Source: Macrothele yani (taxonomy: Eukaryota; Arthropoda; Arachnida; Araneae; Macrothelidae). From it: a stretch of 64,000 nt of DNA. The position numbers and the translations under genes were made by a program. The notes below the pieces were generated by a model that did no database searches, was not told where the DNA came from, and saw only the letters and a program-made list of their open reading frames with translations. Below are positions 1 to 11,427 of the stretch, piece after piece (within the stretch, counting starts at the first letter, position 1; each line of letters begins with the position of its first letter). The stretch lies in NCBI GenBank assembly GCA_039090855.1, contig CM076991.1, forward strand, positions 106,342,021 through 106,406,020, in the 5' to 3' direction.

Positions 1-3000
1 CACATTCTATAAAGATACCTAAGCAAAAAAAATATACAAATATAATTTTGACTCACACCTAGTACAACATAGAAAAGGTTATGTATCTACCTGTGTGAGT
101 AAAAGGAGAAAAGAAAAAAAAATAATAATAAAACAACTGAATGTAGAAGGTGTCGAGAATACTGAGCCTTGGCTTTATCAAGGACCAGCAAAAACTCTGC
201 ATTTTCTCACTTCCACAAAGACCTAGTTGGAAATGGGTTTCTGCAAGGCCATAGATGCAAGTAACATTCCCACCTAAAATAGTTTAAAATATATATATAT
301 ATAAGTCATGTCCTCCGTAGAGTAGCATGACCTAGCACTAGTTAACAATTTCGCTTGCATCCATTAACCTTCATGGCCGACCCATGCTCTTCATCTGTTA
401 CTATTAAACAGAGAGAAGAAGATTAAAGAGAACTCAAGCTGTGAGAGTGACATAATAAATAGAAATGATTTTCAGCTATAACGAAATTCCAAGTTCGTTT
501 GAGAGAGAATTTAAACCTGAAAAACAAATTTTACATTGCAATTAAAAAAGGAAATGTTAATTTATAACGAACAGATTTTTGAAAGAAAACTTGAGTCTAA
601 AACCCCTACTCTACAACTTATGACAGCACGAAAACGAGAATAAGTTAAAGATAATAATTAACTAAAGAAAACTTTGTGAAAGTTATATACCTTAAACAGT
701 TAGTTGCAATATGTACAAAGTATTTCAGCAGTGCTTTAAGTGCATAATTAATTAGTTATTAAGAACTTAACTACTTTGAAAAAACAGCGCATAGACAGCG
801 CATAGAAAAGGAACAAGCTTAGCCATCTTCTGTTCCTAGGTACCACAAAAGACGCTCAAAGTTACAAAGAAAAGTAAGAGTTAAAACCCGCATAAATGTT
901 AACAGACAAACCAATGCTTAAAAGCTGAAAAGCTAAAAAAATACAGAGAAAAGGTACATGAAGTACTAACATTGAACTTATAAAACCTAGAGCCCAAAAA
1001 CAAGGAAGAGAGCTTACCTCTTGTGTTACAAAAACTTTTCTCCTCACAAGAGGAGAACATGGCTGACCTCTTCCGCCACTCCCTAGACGCTGGGGGCAGT
1101 GAGGGTGGGGCTGATGGCCTCCTCATACAGCAAGAAACCAACGCGCGGAGATTTTAACCAGAGAAAAAAATATAAACTTAAGACTGTGGATCTGTATGAT
1201 CAGAATGAGCAGAATTAACTCTCCAGAATACATGAGAAATATTATAAAATACACGAGCAGTTTATTTAATAATCTTTGCATGTATTAAATCACCTTAGTG
1301 AGCTTCTATAGATTAGAGGAAGAGAGCCACTGCAGTATGACAAACACAACATCCATACTTCAACCAGATTGGAGTCAGAAGCCAGCACTTGCGCCACTGT
1401 GAAGCAAGTAGAGCTTTAGATTCCACTTTCCATGTTGGGGTCTCCTACTTTGTAGCACAAACAAACAGCAGAGCAATGAATAATAAGCTCCCTCAGTGAA
1501 ATCCCATGCACACTCCTCAATCGCTTCTGGCCACATTAACGTGAAAAAAGGATTAAACTAAGGATTTAGAAGAGTAGGCATAAGGGCATTTTCATGGCCT
1601 TGGGAATGCTATTTTGATGACTTTTCTGCAAAGACGTAAAAACAACGCACTTCCTAGGGGAAAATACACAGGGCTACATGCCAAAAATTCGAGACTTATC
1701 ATTATTTGGCAAAATCCAGATTATATTTTAAAGTTAAAAAAAAATTGAAAAATGGCACATCTTGAACTAGGTGGGCGGCAGGGTGAGGAAGACCCCCCCC
1801 CCCTTTGGCGACGTCCCTGTTTTGTTGCAAAAGACAGTCCTCCACATTCTAAACGTCAAAAAACTGATGAAGAAAAAACGCTTTTGCCAGAGCACGCGTA
1901 GAAAGTTGATTGTCCGACCACTTCGTAATTTATTAAGGACTTATTACACGAAACCTTTCCGTTTCCTGTTGAAGAAACATCTTCCGCTGTATTTTCACCA
2001 GCCACTAATTTACTTTTTTGGTTTCCAGGATATCTCGCACTTTAATCGTTTGTGTACGGATTGAGAATATTGATGAGTTCGAATTTTAGGAACATCCTGT
2101 TTTTGGTGTAAGAAACCTGCCTTGAGGGAATTTAAAAGCTTTACCGCAGGAGATACTTTAAGCTTATTTTCCTGGAAGCTTAGTAGCTGAAGCGTCAATC
2201 TGTTGCATAATTCCATAGTAAAAGAAAGAAAAGAAACCACAACAGTTTTTAATTTCTTCAGGAAAGCAATTGTGTTTTTTTCGCCCGGTATTCTTTACCT
2301 CAGTACTTTCAGACGAATCTCCATTGTTTGGTTAAATCTCGTGGTAGCTTTTAGTGAGAACTTGATAAGAGTCATGTTGACTGCTGAAAAAATGCCATAA
2401 GTAAAAACAATGGGAAAGTTAAAGAATTACAGCAGGGAAGAAATTAACTAATAAATTTTTTTATCGTTATTCGGTTAGTGAATCGACAAAGTGGACGCAG
2501 ACGATTAAGCAGATCAAGTCCCGCCCCTCCCTCCGAAAGGATATGCAACGATCTGTCCGTCCTAAAACTTTTTTTTATTTTGCACTAGGTACTCCTGTCC
2601 GTGTTCATCATGATTAACCGAGATGGCGGTCTACTAAAACAAAGGTTTTGCCTGCCTTCCTAAAATTGCAGTACATTTCATCATTTTAGACCCCTCTTCA
2701 GAGCACATTTAAGAGGAAAGCCCTGGGGGGGGGGGTTGCAGTCCTGGGCCCCGCATTTTTAAGGGGCCCCAGAATTATGCAGGATACTTGAAGAATTAAC
2801 ACATTTTTTTTTTTTGCTGATAGCACAACAAAATCTATAACAAACTGCCTTGTGAATTTGTTTTTTAATTTCTTTCTGATTTTTTAGGAGTCCGCAAAAA
2901 ATATAATCGCCCCCAGTTCATCCTCAAATCTTTTGAAAGCATTATACAAGGTTTTTCTTGTACACATCTGTAATTTGGGAAAATTTTTATACATTAAGAA

Positions 3001-3050
3001 TTCGTTTGAATCATTATATTTGGATCATATTATTTTGCCCACTACTTCGG
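1..3050. other. AT-rich DNA, no gene recognised
   Basis: No open frame here resembles a protein I know, and no tRNA-like core or transposon terminus is visible. There are short homopolymers, including C runs near 1794-1803, G runs near 2726-2735 and T runs near 2803-2815. A small GC palindrome (GGGCCCC facing GGGGCCCC) lies at about 2747-2769. Frames of up to 97 codons occur by chance in such sequence, and none has a recognisable motif. Confidence 0.6.
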
Positions 3051-3054
3051 TATA

Positions 3055-4136
3055 CACTCATCGTCAAAAAAATAGTTTCACCCAGGAGGAAGTAACCGAC
3101 AGAAACGAAACTTGGTGAGTAGGTTTGACATTGTGAGACATGTAAATAATTCAAGTATCTCGCTCGGCCGCGCATGTGATGCCAGCAAGGAGGGGTCATA
3201 GCGCTGTGCCTGACTGGCTACATAAGCTCGTCCCGTTGCGCTTGCTTGCAATTCTAACTCGTACTGTTGTGTTGGATGCATCCTTTGCAAGTGAAGTATG
3301 CCTCGGAGAAAAGTTCGGAAGCAATTCGAGCAGTTTGAGAAGTTCGAGAAGGGCCGCATTGTCGGACTCCGGGAAGCGGGATGGTTTTATCTCCGTATTG
3401 CACGCCATACCGGTCGTGCGGATATCACCATAGCATACTGTTGGCGGCAGTGGATGGAACACAAGGCACGCAGAAGCGACAGGAAGGGTCTGGGGGATCT
3501 AAACGAGCCACGGCGAAAGAAGGCCGACGGATTGTCCAACAGCCACGATTGCAGATATTCAGCGAGCAGTGGTGCCCTCCATGCGTCGTCCGATTAGTGC
3601 CAGCACCATTGGCAGACGGCTGCATGACGTAGGACTACACGCACGCAGACAGTTACGACGACTGCCCTTAACACCATTGCATCGTCACCAAAGACTGCAA
3701 TGGTGTCGTGCCAGACTTTCAAGGAACCACTCAGAATGGCAGCGGGTGATCTTCAGTGACGAGTCCCGGTTTTGTCTTGGAGGAGACGACCAACGAATCA
3801 GTGTGTGGAGGCACTGTGATCATCGCCAAGATGAACGGTTTGTTGTCGAGCGTCACACGTCTAGAAAGCCTGTCGTCATGGCGTGGGGAGCAATTTCCTA
3901 CGATGTCAGATCACCTTGACGTTCATTACAGGCGTCTGGCATGCTGTGTGAGCAAACATGGCTGCTCGACGCCATACTGATAGACACTACTTATCTGCGT
4001 GTAGCTCAATAAATATTGCCCATATCAGTCTCAATGTTTAATCATTTATTGTTCCTGGTAACCTTTGCCTTCCTCCGGAATAGCATTACAATCCGACACG
4101 TCCTTCGGGGTGCAACTATTGTTTTCACGATAAGTG
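3055..4136 (+). mobile_element. Tc1-like DNA transposon, family A, copy 1
   Basis: The left end (CACTCATCGTCAAAAAAATA) and the right end (rc CACTTATCGTGAAAACAATA) are terminal inverted repeats. The left end is preceded by TA, as expected for Tc1/mariner. At the right the TA has decayed to CA. The same termini bound the element at 35516-36943, which supports these limits. The transposase inside lacks its C-terminal half, and the copy is about 350 bp shorter than its relative, so it carries an internal deletion downstream of about 3915. Confidence 0.85.
3298..3919 (+). pseudogene. Tc1-like transposase, family A, truncated
   Basis: Tc1-like transposases bind the inverted repeats with an N-terminal helix-turn-helix region and cut with a DDE catalytic domain. 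The first about 75 residues (MPRRKVRKQFEQ..., GRIVGLREAGW) give the helix-turn-helix part. A frameshift between about 3480 and 3540 moves the frame to the part reading RPISASTIGRRLHDVGL and LQWCRARLS. The first catalytic Asp is present in FSDESRF, followed by VVMAWGAISYD. The second Asp, the third acidic residue and the C-terminus are deleted. ATG at 3298 was chosen because it aligns with the start expected for this family. This copy cannot encode an active enzyme. Confidence 0.85.
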
Positions 4137-4241
4137 CAATTCCAACAAGCTGAACCCAACCCTAGAGGGTGTGAGGGGTGGGGGTGTAATAAAGCAGAAC
4201 TGAACTGGTATCCATTTTCAACCACGTATTTTTACATTTCC

Positions 4242-4464
4242 TTTTTTTTTTTTTTGATTGGAGGTTTAACGACCACCGTGAGCAACTCAATGGGCTATAA
4301 GCAGTCGCCCGTCCCTAATTTAGGGTCACTGGTTCCAGGGAAGGGAGAGAGCCAGGGCGTAAGACAAACACAACATCCTTACCTCACCGGGATTCGAACC
4401 CGGACCCTTTACGGCCGAATGATCAGAGGCCAGCGCCTTAGACCACTGCGCCACCGGGGCGGCC
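4242..4464 (-). mobile_element. tRNA-derived SINE, family 1
   Basis: On the minus strand this begins GGCCGCCCCGGTGGCGCAG. It carries a Pol III A box (GGTGGCGCAGTGG) and B box (GGTTCGAATCCC), a constant body, and a poly-A tail that appears as the T run at 4242-4255. Related direct repeats (about TTTACATTTCC on the left, TTTACATTTTC on the right) flank it and look like a target-site duplication. At least eleven other copies of the family occur in the window. Confidence 0.9.
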
Positions 4465-6145
4465 ATTTTTTACATTTTCTTCCTACCACTGATTCGTGCC
4501 TGAATCGTGGGATACGCAGTTCAATACGGCGGGGATATTTTTATGGCTTCCTCATCAGGAATGTTTTCTCCTGGGAATTTTTATTTATCAACCCATTGTG
4601 AAGTCCTAGATGTGCGACTAATACAGGGAACCCAAAATACTCTCCAGCCTCTGGGACCCCTGTCTTCTTAAATCTGCTCTGCCCCTCTTAAAGAAAATGT
4701 ACATTAAATACGAAACTTTTCTTCCTTTCACTTCTTTCTTTTTTTTGTTTTTTCGGGAATGGGGGTGGGGTGCAGTGATGTAGTTCTATATAAAAAATTG
4801 CCTTAGCACTGAACGGATTGGGAAATATCAACCCGGTAAAAGTACCCTAGAAATTTTTTTAAAAACCCTGTGGAATCTGTTTTAATTTTTTAGTAATTTT
4901 TTTTAATTTCCGTAACTAATTACTTTTATCACTTTATATTAACACTGCACGATTGGACCAATTTTAAATAAAAGAGAGAATGTTACATGGTAGTCACATG
5001 CTAAAAATACTAAATTTTTATTTAAATACCGCCCTGTCGTTATACATGATTCGAAATCACCATTGTGACTAATGCATATTAATCACATTGAACAAATGCA
5101 ACTAACATTAACTCAGCGGGACTAATATGCAGTTTTATCTGAGATTATGAGGTGGATGAACAATATGTCTTTTGCTTTGCCCATAAGGAAGCAGAGAATG
5201 AGCTCAGTGGAGAACTTTTAATAGAGTCAATACTGAGCTGTTTAGCAGAAATGCCCATCACTACCGTTGCTTACTCTCGGGGGCAGGTTAATTTTAACCC
5301 CACGGACTATTCACCTCCTATAACTTTATTTTAACCGTCGTCAATAAAAAATGAGTTCAACATTGTATTCTCGAGCTCTTAGGATCCGAGAAACCCGTAC
5401 TGCATAACCAGATTGTATGGTTTCATTCATACATTTTTTGTGTGTGTTTTGCTTTGTTGCTTAAGACAAAAGCTATTACAGCTCTAAATAGCATATTTTA
5501 TATTTAGGAGTTTTGGGATATAATACTATAAAGCAGTACATTTCAGTTTTTCTTAAAGATAACTGGAAGTCATTGTCAGTTTAAAAAAATTCAAGTTACA
5601 AAGCATTTTATGGCTTCGAAAAATCACGATGACAAGAAATATTTACTTTGTGAAAGTCCTCCTACAGTAAAAAAAAATCAAAACCTGTTCCAAAAATTAA
5701 TAAGCTACAACAGAAAATAAAATTACCAATTCACTCGCATTAGTGACAATAAATAAATAATTCATGATCGCGCAATTAGAGTGTTGCCTTGAACGTGTGT
5801 GTGACCCACGAGTCTTTAAAAAGCTCAATGGTTAAGAAGCGCGCGCGGTTTCTGTTGATCCAATCCAAACGACCACGGAATGAATCTCGCCGGTGCGAAA
5901 GGATTTGGTGCTGTAATAACTGAGAAATTCAGGATCTTCGATTTTTCGAAATTTCTGTACAAATAGGGGAAAACCTGAAACTGACTTTTTCGTTATAAAC
6001 TGAATTAATGAAAAGTCTGTGAAAATACGGAAGCTAAAAAAAACTAAAAAAAACGGGCACTCTTAAAAACGGAAATTTCATTGAAAGGCTTACAACTACC
6101 TGTAACTTTGCTGCACATTATTTTTAGCAATTTTTCCTGAGCCTC
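4465..6145. other. AT-rich DNA, no gene recognised
   Basis: No terminus, repeat or protein motif is recognised. A 60-codon open frame at 5152-5334 has no motif I know and is not called a gene. Confidence 0.55.
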
Positions 6146-6376
6146 CCCCCCCCCCGTTGGTGCAGCGGTCTAAGCGATGGCCTCTGATCATTCGTCCGAA
6201 AGGGGTTCGAATTCGAACTCCGGTGAGGCATGGATGTTGTGTTTGTCTTACGGCTCTGGTTCTCTCCCTTCCCTGGAGCCAATGACCCTAAATTAAGGAC
6301 GGCCGACTGCTTATAGCCCATTGAGTTGCTCACAGTGGTCGTTAAACCTCCAAAAAAAAAAAAACAAAAAAAAAAA
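6146..6376 (+). mobile_element. tRNA-derived SINE, family 1, plus orientation
   Basis: The plus strand shows the A-box region (GTTGGTGCAGCGG), a slightly mutated B box (GGTTCGAATTCGA), the family body with GTTTGTCTTACGGC, and an A-rich tail at 6352-6376. The 5' head has degenerated into a C run. It is the clearest plus-strand member and confirms that the T runs of the other copies are 3' tails. Confidence 0.88.
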
Positions 6377-7829
6377 TCCCTGAACTCACACCACTTATTT
6401 TCAACAGTTCAACAGTGAGGGTAGTTCTGAGACATGAGCACCTTTTCTATCTTTCTTTAATTCCTTTCTTAGGGTGTCAGAATCGCAGCTGGACCCTTAC
6501 ATAAACTCACTAACCAATCTCTGAAACATATAAAACAAATAAAACCTTTCCTTTTTTGGTGTAACTAGACAATAAAAGAAAGATAAACTTATCAGGTTTC
6601 TGATATCTGCGCGGGGTACGGGCTCAGTGAAAGAAACATTCCCTTTCATCACCTGCGCATAATTTATATCAAACTGCATTTAACCTAAACGCATTTGTTG
6701 TCCCTGAGAACATTCTCTCTTCTAAGCATTGCAGTGTTATTGGTCGCTGGGGACAGCCATGCCTATCTCACGAAATCAAAGTTTTTCTACTCTTTTGGCT
6801 GCAATCTGGTCGCTTGTGTCGTGGAACCGCAGGATGACGTGGTCCCATCGGAAAAGAAAGGGAGTTCATCTCTGCTCGGAAATGGCTCTCTCCAGGATAC
6901 CATTAATGGGTCCCTCTAGATCTGGGGTGACGAAAAAAGCGAGATGGCGGGCTCTTTCACCCTCCCCTTGCCCCCCACATCCACTAAACTTTGTCCGTTT
7001 TAAGCATCTGGCTTCTCTGTCGCCACGGATGAGGGTATAACAATATAGGATGAGAATTCCAAGCCATAAGGACGTGAGAGCGAAGGATATATAGCTCGCC
7101 ACCGTAGTTTGCTTTTGATTTACACACACACGCACACACATACACGCACACACACACGCATGCTCCACTATCAACAGTGCGTGTAACGTTTTTATTTCTT
7201 ACTTTTTCCCTTTTAGATGAAAAGCTGTTCCTGTGTTTTCCACAGAAACTCAGAATTACTGTTGCTATTTTCGGGGAAATTAATTTTACTCGAGAATTCT
7301 TAAGCTGCTAGAAAATTCTTCAACGCCGAACTAATTCTAGGTCATTACACGTCGAATCGGTGGAAAATGAGCCAATTTTAAACACGGCGTTTCTTTCGTT
7401 CACAAGGAGATACCGACAACATAGGAAAATTTTCAAAAGTAATGCTTTTTTTTTTTTTTTTTTGCGTTCCCGTTAGATCAGGAAAAAAAAAAAAAATCTG
7501 AAAACACAGACATTTTAGTGGAACGGCGACATATTTTTTTTTCAGGCGCGACGTTACGGGTGGGCCGGGGTGGGCTTCAGCCCACCATGAAGCCCCATCC
7601 AAAATATTTAAGCAGTGGGAACATATGGCGGGTGTAACCATCTCAGATTCTTGGGAACTTGAACAAATATATGTGAATTTCTCGTATTCATTGAAATTTT
7701 GTTATGTAAAATGAATACTTTGTTAAAACTACTGTTTGTACTTATGGTAAAGGAGGGAGTCCTCTGAACGAATTGCTAATAAGAGAGTAGTAGAAACACT
7801 CCATTTTTGTAATCATAGTTTAAAACGAT
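6377..7829. other. No gene recognised; CA-rich microsatellite
   Basis: A CA-rich run lies at about 7122-7158 and long T and A runs at 7447-7495. A short GC-rich palindromic segment (GGTGGGCTTCAGCCCACC) lies near 7569-7586. Frames up to 103 codons at 6729-7174 overlap the microsatellite on both strands and show no domain, so they are not called. Confidence 0.5.
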
Positions 7830-7855
7830 GAGAGAGAGAGAGAGAGAGAGAGAGA
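7830..7855. repeat. (GA)n microsatellite beside foldback arm
   Basis: An uninterrupted GA dinucleotide run. A (CT)n run at 9986-10008 sits on the other side of the foldback, so the microsatellite pair is itself inverted about the same centre. Confidence 0.95.
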
Positions 7856-8557
7856 GGAGTTATCGAAAACTATATATTATAACCATATGAATATGATCAA
7901 TTGTAATATGCTGAAACTGCTAATCAATTGAGATGTTTTATATCATACATTACTCAATAATCAAAAACTCTAGGCACATTTTTCTTCATGTGTGAAGCAA
8001 AGTCCAATTCTTTAATGGCTATAAGCAAAGCGCGAGAATTAACAAAAAATTATGGAAGTGAATGTTGCAAAACTGAAGCACTTTACACAAAATAATATAA
8101 TGTTAAAAAAAGGTACCTTAAGTTCGACAAGCAACATAGTTCTGCATAAATGTAATAGTAATCAACTCGGCTCCATTGTCCAATACATCGGAGTAACACT
8201 TCAAAAAGGCTAGGATCCGGTTGCAGGTCGAAGTATGTAGTATAATACTAGTCCAATGCAGCTCCACTGTCCTATATATCGGAATATCACTTTGCGAAGG
8301 TTAGGACTCAGTTGCAAGTCGAAGTATGTAGAGTGTAGACATTTCAAAAGACACATCCAAACTCACATTTAGTGTAAAACGCATATAACGAATGAAAGGT
8401 GAACAAAATTTAACTCCCCACTTGGCTACAGAAAATAAGAGACGGAAACCTCGCTTCTTCACAAAAATATAAGCAAACATTGTGCGATATTAGGGCACAT
8501 GTTATGCATTTCAGTACTTGTTCGTACCATTATCAAGCTGTGTTCTGGTGGCTCTGC

Positions 8558-8636
8558 TGGAAGATCGGGTAATTATATCCGAAGACTGACAATCAGTGGC
8601 AGTCTTCGGATATACTGTAATTACCCGATCTTCCAG
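8558..8636. repeat. Hairpin at the centre of the foldback
   Basis: GGAAGATCGGGTAATTATAT and the following GAAGACTG pair with an inverted copy ending TTACCCGATCTTCC, leaving a loop of about 12 bases. A third copy of the same motif begins at 8814. The central motif is therefore present three times, two of them back to back. Confidence 0.8.
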
Positions 8637-8857
8637 AAGAAAAAATGTTAATCAGGCCAGCATGGTGTTTCTTTTGATAAAATTCAACCTCGCTTTGACG
8701 GTCTGAATCTACAAGTCGACTTGCAGCAACCTGTCGGCGAGATGCCCGGTCGGACGAATTCAACATGTGACCTCGAGGATGACGTGGCCAGTGGCATGAC
8801 AGCCACTGATTGGCAGTCTTCGGATATAAATACCCGATCTTCCAGCAAAGCCACCAG

Positions 8858-9288
8858 AAGCCGCGGATGGCTTAGTGGTTAGTGTTTCAGACTATCGATG
8901 CTGGGTCCCCAGGTTCAAGCCTGGGCTGATCTTTCAGAGATGGTGTGATTTACTAACAATCGCTGAATATCCGCCGTGCATCGGACGAGCACGTTAAGTG
9001 ACGGCCCCCAGGCTGGACCCACTGGTTAAATGGGTATCCTTTCCTATACCCCACCTGAAATTCTCTCACCCCTCTATGTGCAATATCGTACTTGTACGGT
9101 GGCGCCATCTACTGTACTCTAATCTCACTACAAACTGTTCTGTCAAAGTCGCTAGACTTGCTCTCATTCCTTCCGTTTCTGTGTCCTGCCCAAAAGGCGA
9201 TCTCGCTGTAGGTGGCTGGGACCTAAACTCTAGTCCCTGTGGACGGAAGTCCTACAAGAAAATGACGCTGAGCCTCCTCCTCCTACAG
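8858..9288 (+). mobile_element. tRNA-derived SINE, family 3 (long)
   Basis: The head reads GCCGCGGATGGCTTAGTGG (A box TGGCTTAGTGG) and then CCAGGTTCAAGCCTGG (B box). A body of about 350 bp unlike family 1 follows. The identical 9-bp sequence AGCCACCAG flanks it at 8849-8857 and 9289-9297. Removing the insert makes the right foldback arm continuous with the complement of the left arm, so the insertion came after the foldback formed. Confidence 0.85.
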
Positions 9289-9985
9289 AGCCACCAGCAC
9301 ACAGTTTGTTAATGGTACGAACAAGTACTGGAATGCATAGCATGTGCCCTAATATCGCACAATGTTTGCTTACATTTTTGTGAAGAAGCGAGGTTTCAGT
9401 CTCTTTTTTCTGTAGCCAAGTAGGGAGTTAAATTTTGTCCACCTTTCATTCGTTATATGCGTTTTACACTAAATGTGAGTTTGGATGTGCCTTTTGAACT
9501 GTCTACATACTTCGACTTGCAACTAAGTCCTAACCTTTGCAAAGCGATATTCCGAAAAATAAGACAGTGGAGCTGCATTGGACTAGTATTACACTACATA
9601 CTTCGACCTGCACCCGGATCCTAGCCTTTTTGAAGTGCTTCTCCGATGTACTGGACAACGGAGCAGAGTTGATAACTATTACACCTATGCAGAACTATGT
9701 TGCTTGTCGAACTTAAGGTACCTTTTTTAACATTATATTATTTTGTGTAAAGTGCTTCAGTTTTGCAACATTCATTTCCATAATTTTTTGTTAATTCTAG
9801 CGCTTTGCTTATAGCCATTAAAGAATTGGACTTTGCTTCACACATGAAGAAAACTGTGCATAGAGTTTATTTACTATTTTGAGTAATGTATGATAGAATA
9901 CATCTCAATTGATTAGAGAGATAAGAGATAGATAAAGAGAGGGGTAAGAGACAGAAAGATATATATATATATATATAATGAGAGG

Positions 9986-10008
9986 TCTCTCTCTCTCTCT
10001 CTCTCTCT
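9986..10008. repeat. (CT)n microsatellite
   Basis: Pure CT dinucleotide run mirroring the GA run at 7830. An (AT)n run precedes it at 9960-9976. Confidence 0.95.
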
Positions 10009-10268
10009 TCGTTAAATCGAGGTTTGACTGTACTTTGAAGATTTTATAAACAACAGCGACGCAAAAATCGTGATTCTATAGCAATATGTTCTGAGGAATC
10101 CAACGTGAAATGTACATGAGCTTCGTTCTCCCTTCCTTCCTCCCCCTCTCTGTCTCTCCCTAACAGTTTTAAGCCTTTCAGTTACGTGGAACGCGAAAAT
10201 AATTTTTTGTTTTCAAAATTTAAAAGGCGGCTCCTACGAATTTTTTACAAGCAGATATCGGCTGCACA

Positions 10269-10460
10269 TCAAAATCTGCAAAATATAATATTTTTTTTTC
10301 ATTGCTGATGAGTCAAAATCTGCAAGATATTTTTTTTTCATTCATGATGGACCAAAATCTGCAAGGTATCATTTTTTTTCATTTCTGATGGATCAAAATC
10401 TGCAAGGTGTAATTTTTTTCAGTCCTGATGGACCAAAATCAGCAAGGTTATCATTTTTTT
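10269..10460. repeat. 41-bp minisatellite, about 4.7 copies
   Basis: Units start at about 10270, 10314, 10353, 10394 and 10434. Each contains CAAAATCTGCAAGGTAT, a T run and CATTCCTGATGGAC-like sequence. Spacing is 39-44 bp. The outer flanks (10220-10260 with CTCCTACGAATTTTTT and 10478-10510 with CTTCTACGAATTTTTT) are also repeated, and a longer similarity joins about 10057-10110 with 10690-10750. The minisatellite therefore sits inside an older duplication of about 0.6 kb. Confidence 0.8.
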
Positions 10461-10514
10461 TAAATTTTTTTCAAAAATTAAAAAAAAAGCGACTTCTACG
10501 AATTTTTTCTAAGA

Positions 10515-11277
10515 TATATCCCCTACTTATGAAAATCTTCAAGATATAGTTTTTTTAAGTATTCCTTGATAGGTCAGTATATATCAATTTCTGCAGTTGC
10601 TGAAATTTTACAGCACGACGAAACTCCTCCCCTTCCCCTCTCCCAACTTCACAAGAACGCATTTACTTCCACTACTTGAAACAAAAGCAACGCAAAAATC
10701 CCCATCTTGCAGCAATTTTTGTGAAGAATTCAGCGTGCAATGAACATGTATCTATCTGCTTTAAGTCTTTGCGTACGAGCGTAAAATCGTATGGGGACGG
10801 GAAGCCACCCTCAACTTTCGCTTAAACAGGGACAGTCTCACTCAACTTTTGACTTTGGTTTTGCACACAACATGACGTGCAGTTCTAAATTTTCCAATCT
10901 GAAAAGCTCTCGATTTCTAGAATTTAAACTAAAATTCATAATAATTGAGTTCTACATTTTTCTAATAACTAATGTATTGCTGTGAGGTTATTTTGATCTC
11001 CATACCAATGGGTGTAATACAATCGCATTAGAACGGCATTTTGTTGATGATACGGGTGTGCAGGGTATGGTCCGAGATATGCGCCTCCGCCTTCTGGCTC
11101 TGTACCGTTAATAACCCTCGTTGTTTGCTCCACATTTCTTATGAAATCCGCAGACCCAGAGTGATGCCCCTATTAATGGCAAGTCATTCAATTTGCCTCT
11201 CCGTTAGATAATCTACACATCGTTAATCACGGTAAGAATGACTGCACGCCGGAGAAGTAGCTGTCTGATGATATATA
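10515..11277. other. No gene recognised
   Basis: Contains the right part of the older duplication noted for 10690-10750. No open frame with a known motif. Confidence 0.45.
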
Positions 11278-11427
11278 TACACTGTATTGACAAAAGTCAC
11301 CGGACACCCCTTCAAACGCAAATGAACGGGTCCGCTGCGTTGTTAAGATGCGCGGTACAGCTGCAAACGGTATAAAAACAAGCCTGTAGCTGACTGCGAT
11401 TATATCGCACTGTGAGGTTGAGTGAAA

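Larger units (their letters stand above)
7920..9916. mobile_element. Large foldback (inverted-repeat) element
   Basis: The left arm (7920-8588) is near-identical to the reverse complement of the right arm (8814-8857 plus 9298-9916). Matching blocks run from CTAATCAATTGAGATG / CATCTCAATTGATTAG at the tips, through GGTACCTTAAGTTCGACAAG, to CAGTCTTCGGATATA at the centre. Each arm holds an imperfect tandem pair of about 90 bp (for example 8162-8240 and 8248-8330). The right arm is split by a SINE. The centre is about 225 bp with an extra copy of the arm tip. No transposase is seen. Foldback transposons are the known class it most resembles; I cannot name the family. Confidence 0.85.

Noticed and set aside
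862..1141. Two overlapping minus-strand frames of 61 and 80 codons, one with a hydrophobic stretch
   Set aside because: No motif and composition typical of AT-rich non-coding sequence.
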